A stretch of DNA of 64,000 nt, taken from assembly GCA_040506275.1 (NCBI GenBank), contig JBEVXD010000001.1, positions 856,601 to 920,600 of the forward strand, written 5' to 3'. This DNA comes from Thiodiazotropha sp040506275 (GTDB lineage Bacteria; Pseudomonadota; Gammaproteobacteria; Chromatiales; Chromatiaceae). A program made the translations under genes and the position numbers. Positions 62,047 through 64,000 of this stretch are shown here, one piece after another (the first letter of the stretch is position 1; each line of letters starts with the position of its first letter). Below the pieces are notes generated by a model, which did no database searches, was not told the origin of the DNA, and saw nothing but the letters and a program-made list of their open reading frames with translations.

Positions 62047-62715
62047 TTATCGTGTCGTATTAAAAGAATATTGGGATTGGATATGCCCTAGACGACTTAA
62101 ACTATCACCCTGTAGCGTATCCAGAAAAGTATTCAATAGCTCTTCAGGGGGTTTATCAGCCATCCAGGCATCAACAAATCCACCAATTGCACTACGTGAT
62201 TTACTAGAGAGTGAACCATCCAACGGATCCTCAATATCTGCTGATAGTTTCGTGCAATAGAGTTGCTTAGCTTTTGGATTCGAAGAAATTAACAGTATCA
62301 ATTCTGATGCTGCATTGTGAAAACCTTGAACGGGTAGAGGTGTTCTACCAGAAGGCTGCGCGTACCAGGTAAATATATACTCGATAGGCCCTAAGCTTCT
62401 GGTTTGTCCAAATAAACTATTGCCATTATGAGATTCTGAACCCCAAGCACTTAATCTACCTGAGGGAAGACGACCAGTCAGGATGGAATTGACAAGAGTT
62501 TCAGTAATCAACTGTTTTGACTCCTGGTCGCCATTTTTACCGACCATACAGAGCATTTTCAGAAATGCGGGATAGAGTTCATCTCCGAGGCCGACGCAGA
62601 GTTTTTCCATCAGCGCAATTCTTTGATCCAGATTGTCCAGCATTTTACAGCCACTGACCAAACGTTGTGCTGCACCCTGCCAATCAGGCTGATCGCTGAG
62701 TCGGAATTCTGGCAT
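62047..62715 (-). CDS. Uncharacterised protein beside the T3SS
   Basis: This 222-residue soluble protein has helical stretches (LVSGCKMLDNLDQRIALMEKLCVGLGDELYPAFLKMLC) and a middle part rich in Gly, Ser and Pro. No family is recognised, and no signal is seen. It converges on sctT and lies 30 bases downstream of the small gene at 62746-62976 on the same strand, so the two are probably cotranscribed. GC content is higher than the sctV-sctT genes. Confidence 0.65.
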   Translation of the reverse strand: MPEFRLSDQPDWQGAAQRLVSGCKMLDNLDQRIALMEKLCVGLGDELYPAFLKMLCMVGKNGDQESKQLITETLVNSILTGRLPSGRLSAWGSESHNGNSLFGQTRSLGPIEYIFTWYAQPSGRTPLPVQGFHNAASELILLISSNPKAKQLYCTKLSADIEDPLDGSLSSKSRSAIGGFVDAWMADKPPEELLNTFLDTLQGDSLSRLGHIQSQYSFNTTR

Positions 62716-62745
62716 TATGGCATGAAGATTGAGGTGTATTAGGAT

Positions 62746-62976
62746 TTAGAACGTTGATGTATCACCAATACAGGAGAGGATACTTTTACTCATTTGCTCA
62801 ATGGTACTACTGCTATCGAAACATGCTGATACTGTAATTGACTGTGAAGCATCGGTTGCATTATCGGTAAACCAGTCAGCATTTTGTGAGGCTCCACGTG
62901 CACTTGTGCTAGTGCTGCTGTTTAATTGAGATGCAGCGGCATTAGATAAGTTGTTGATTTGGTTAATAGTGGACAT
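62746..62976 (-). CDS. Small Ser/Asn/Thr-rich protein, possible T3SS substrate
   Basis: This 76-residue protein begins MSTINQINNLSNAAASQLNS, a polar start rich in Ser, Asn and Gln, like many T3SS export signals. There are two Cys (around residues 52 and 69) and no membrane segment. It has a good ribosome site (GGAGAGG), and the 11 bases TTACATGGAGA before its start are identical, at the same spacing, to those before the RTX gene. Function unknown. Confidence 0.55.
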   Translation of the reverse strand: MSTINQINNLSNAAASQLNSSTSTSARGASQNADWFTDNATDASQSITVSACFDSSSTIEQMSKSILSCIGDTSTF

Positions 62977-63259
62977 AAATACCTCTCCATGTAATTCATG
63001 GGTAATACTAATCTCTAAAAACTCATTTTAAAATAGGTGATAACCCGTAGGTAGGGGCAGCTAGGGTGGTACAAATCTAACCCCAGAAAATGTTTAACTT
63101 ATTGATAATAAAGAGTTATTAATGGATCCTTGAATGATGTGTTGAGGACTAGAGTGGTTTTGAAGATGTCTACCCAGAAATTTGACTAAGAATCCTTATT
63201 ATCTTAATTATTTGCTTAGTGGAGTGTCATCCGACTCTGTTCTCACTTTTCAAATAAAG

Positions 63260-63793
63260 TCACCATATTAAATCATCAGGAACCTGGTATTCTGCATAGG
63301 GGTCATCCTCTGACGTTGGCTGTTCGTCAGTCAGGTCTATAACCAGACTGGGATTACGCAGCCGAATTTTTTCTGATATATCTTTTGGAACCAACTCAAA
63401 AACCCCATTACAATTAACTATTACAAGTTTATTTGAGCTGATCATTTTGTGTGTCTCAGTAGACACATACATCTGTTTGACCTTCCCCTTATTATTGAAA
63501 TAAAAAGGAATGTCATCTTCTTTGTTGCTACGAGGGTGACGATGATTATCTACTAACTGTTTGATCTGTACGGCAATTTCACGCTGTTTGCGAGCTTCTT
63601 CACGCCGAAGGTTAAGTTCACGGTCTTTCGCAGCTTTCTCCAGCTGTTTCTGCTTCTCAGCGCTCGGAGCGGCTGTCTCTTTCTTGTTTCGTTGCTGGCG
63701 AGTCTGTTTGCGAATATCTTTACTAGCTTTGTTAGCCTTGTTTTTATCAATCAATCCAGCTTTCAGCAGTTGATCTTGGAGTGTATTTCCCAC
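63260..63793 (-). CDS. DUF2058 family protein
   Basis: The 177 residues begin MGNTLQDQLLKAGLIDKNKANK, followed by a very basic coiled coil (about 25-90) and a C-terminal fold with DDIPFYFNNKGKVKQMYVS and LVIVNCNGVFELVP. This is the DUF2058 (YaiL-like) pattern. The coiled coil suggests nucleic-acid or protein binding. Function unknown; it is a housekeeping-type gene not tied to the T3SS. Confidence 0.9.
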   Translation of the reverse strand: MGNTLQDQLLKAGLIDKNKANKASKDIRKQTRQQRNKKETAAPSAEKQKQLEKAAKDRELNLRREEARKQREIAVQIKQLVDNHRHPRSNKEDDIPFYFNNKGKVKQMYVSTETHKMISSNKLVIVNCNGVFELVPKDISEKIRLRNPSLVIDLTDEQPTSEDDPYAEYQVPDDLIW

Positions 63794-64000
63794 GTTATCT
63801 AGCCTCGTTTCGGATTCTCAATTTCTTTGTGGAGGAGGGTACTTTGTTTTAGTTTAAAAAGCCCTAGGTCGACACTCTGCAGTAAAACCAGACCACTTCC
63901 ACTTTTAGTGAAAATTATACTTCTTTAATAATCAGTTACCAACAGGACTCTCGATCTACCGGTGGTAGGTTTAAATCAAATAGCGATAGTTTGCAAAATC

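Noticed and set aside
1..64000. tRNA, rRNA, CRISPR arrays, insertion sequences and attachment sites
   Set aside because: None could be recognised on either strand; no tRNA-like cloverleaf, regular spacer array or transposase gene was seen.

Overview
The window reads as a chromosomal segment of a nitrogen-fixing gammaproteobacterium. It combines a molybdenum-nitrogenase cluster, whose gene order resembles the major nif cluster of Azotobacter vinelandii (nifHDKT-nafY; nifENX; iscA-nifUSV-cysE-nifWZM-clpX), with a non-flagellar type III secretion system (T3SS). The pairing suggests a host-associated bacterium. Sulfur-oxidising invertebrate symbionts of the Candidatus Thiodiazotropha kind would fit, but that is inference, because no taxonomic marker lies in the window.

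Layout. (1) 1-2.3 kb: a membrane protein, aquaporin, hemerythrin and a Cys-rich protein. (2) 2.3-5.4 kb: nif-accessory genes, namely a SIR2-like protein, two small proteins and draT, whose product ADP-ribosylates NifH. (3) 5.5-14.1 kb: nifH, nifD, nifK, nifT, a ferredoxin, nafY, a DUF6129-like gene, lrv, a TrpD2-like gene and an unknown. (4) 14.1-18.0 kb: a glycogen island with a GH57 enzyme, a decayed fragment of glgA (glycogen synthase, about 15.63-15.95 kb) and a GH13 debranching-type enzyme. (5) 18.2-25.6 kb: nifE, nifN, nifX, rseC-like, DUF269, CCE_0567-like, fdxB, a 2Fe-2S ferredoxin, a TPR-like protein, two unknowns, a GGCT-like protein and a NifZ-like protein. (6) 25.8-35.5 kb: iscA-nifU-nifS, a Tat-exported DUF1513 protein, then nifV-cysE-TPR-nifW-nifZ-nifM-clpX. 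(7) 35.6-42.7 kb: ordinary genes, including divergent mrfA-mrfB (yprA-yprB) and lexA. (8) 42.7-63 kb: an RTX-repeat protein, fliO-sctU, a lytic transglycosylase and a long AT-rich T3SS operon (sctV C D F I J K L N O P, an unknown, a two-component system, then sctQ R S T), followed by two uncharacterised genes. (9) A DUF2058 protein at the right end.

Regulation can be read directly in the nif region. Upstream of nifH, nifE, iscA and nifV there are -24/-12 (sigma-54) elements of the form TGGCA-N6-TTGC, each with a TGT-N10-ACA NifA-type activator site 46-97 bp upstream. Further candidates sit in front of the SIR2 operon, the small DUF3144-like gene and the NifZ-like gene. In the SOS region, two inverted GAAC-N7-GAAC elements lie between lexA and mrfA.

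The least ordinary parts are the T3SS operon, which carries a FixJ-type two-component system between sctP and sctQ, a separately placed fliO-sctU pair of different base composition, and no translocator or gatekeeper genes in view; the RTX protein and a 76-residue protein that share leader sequence and flank the T3SS; the duplicated leader element before nifD and nifK; and the glgA remnant.
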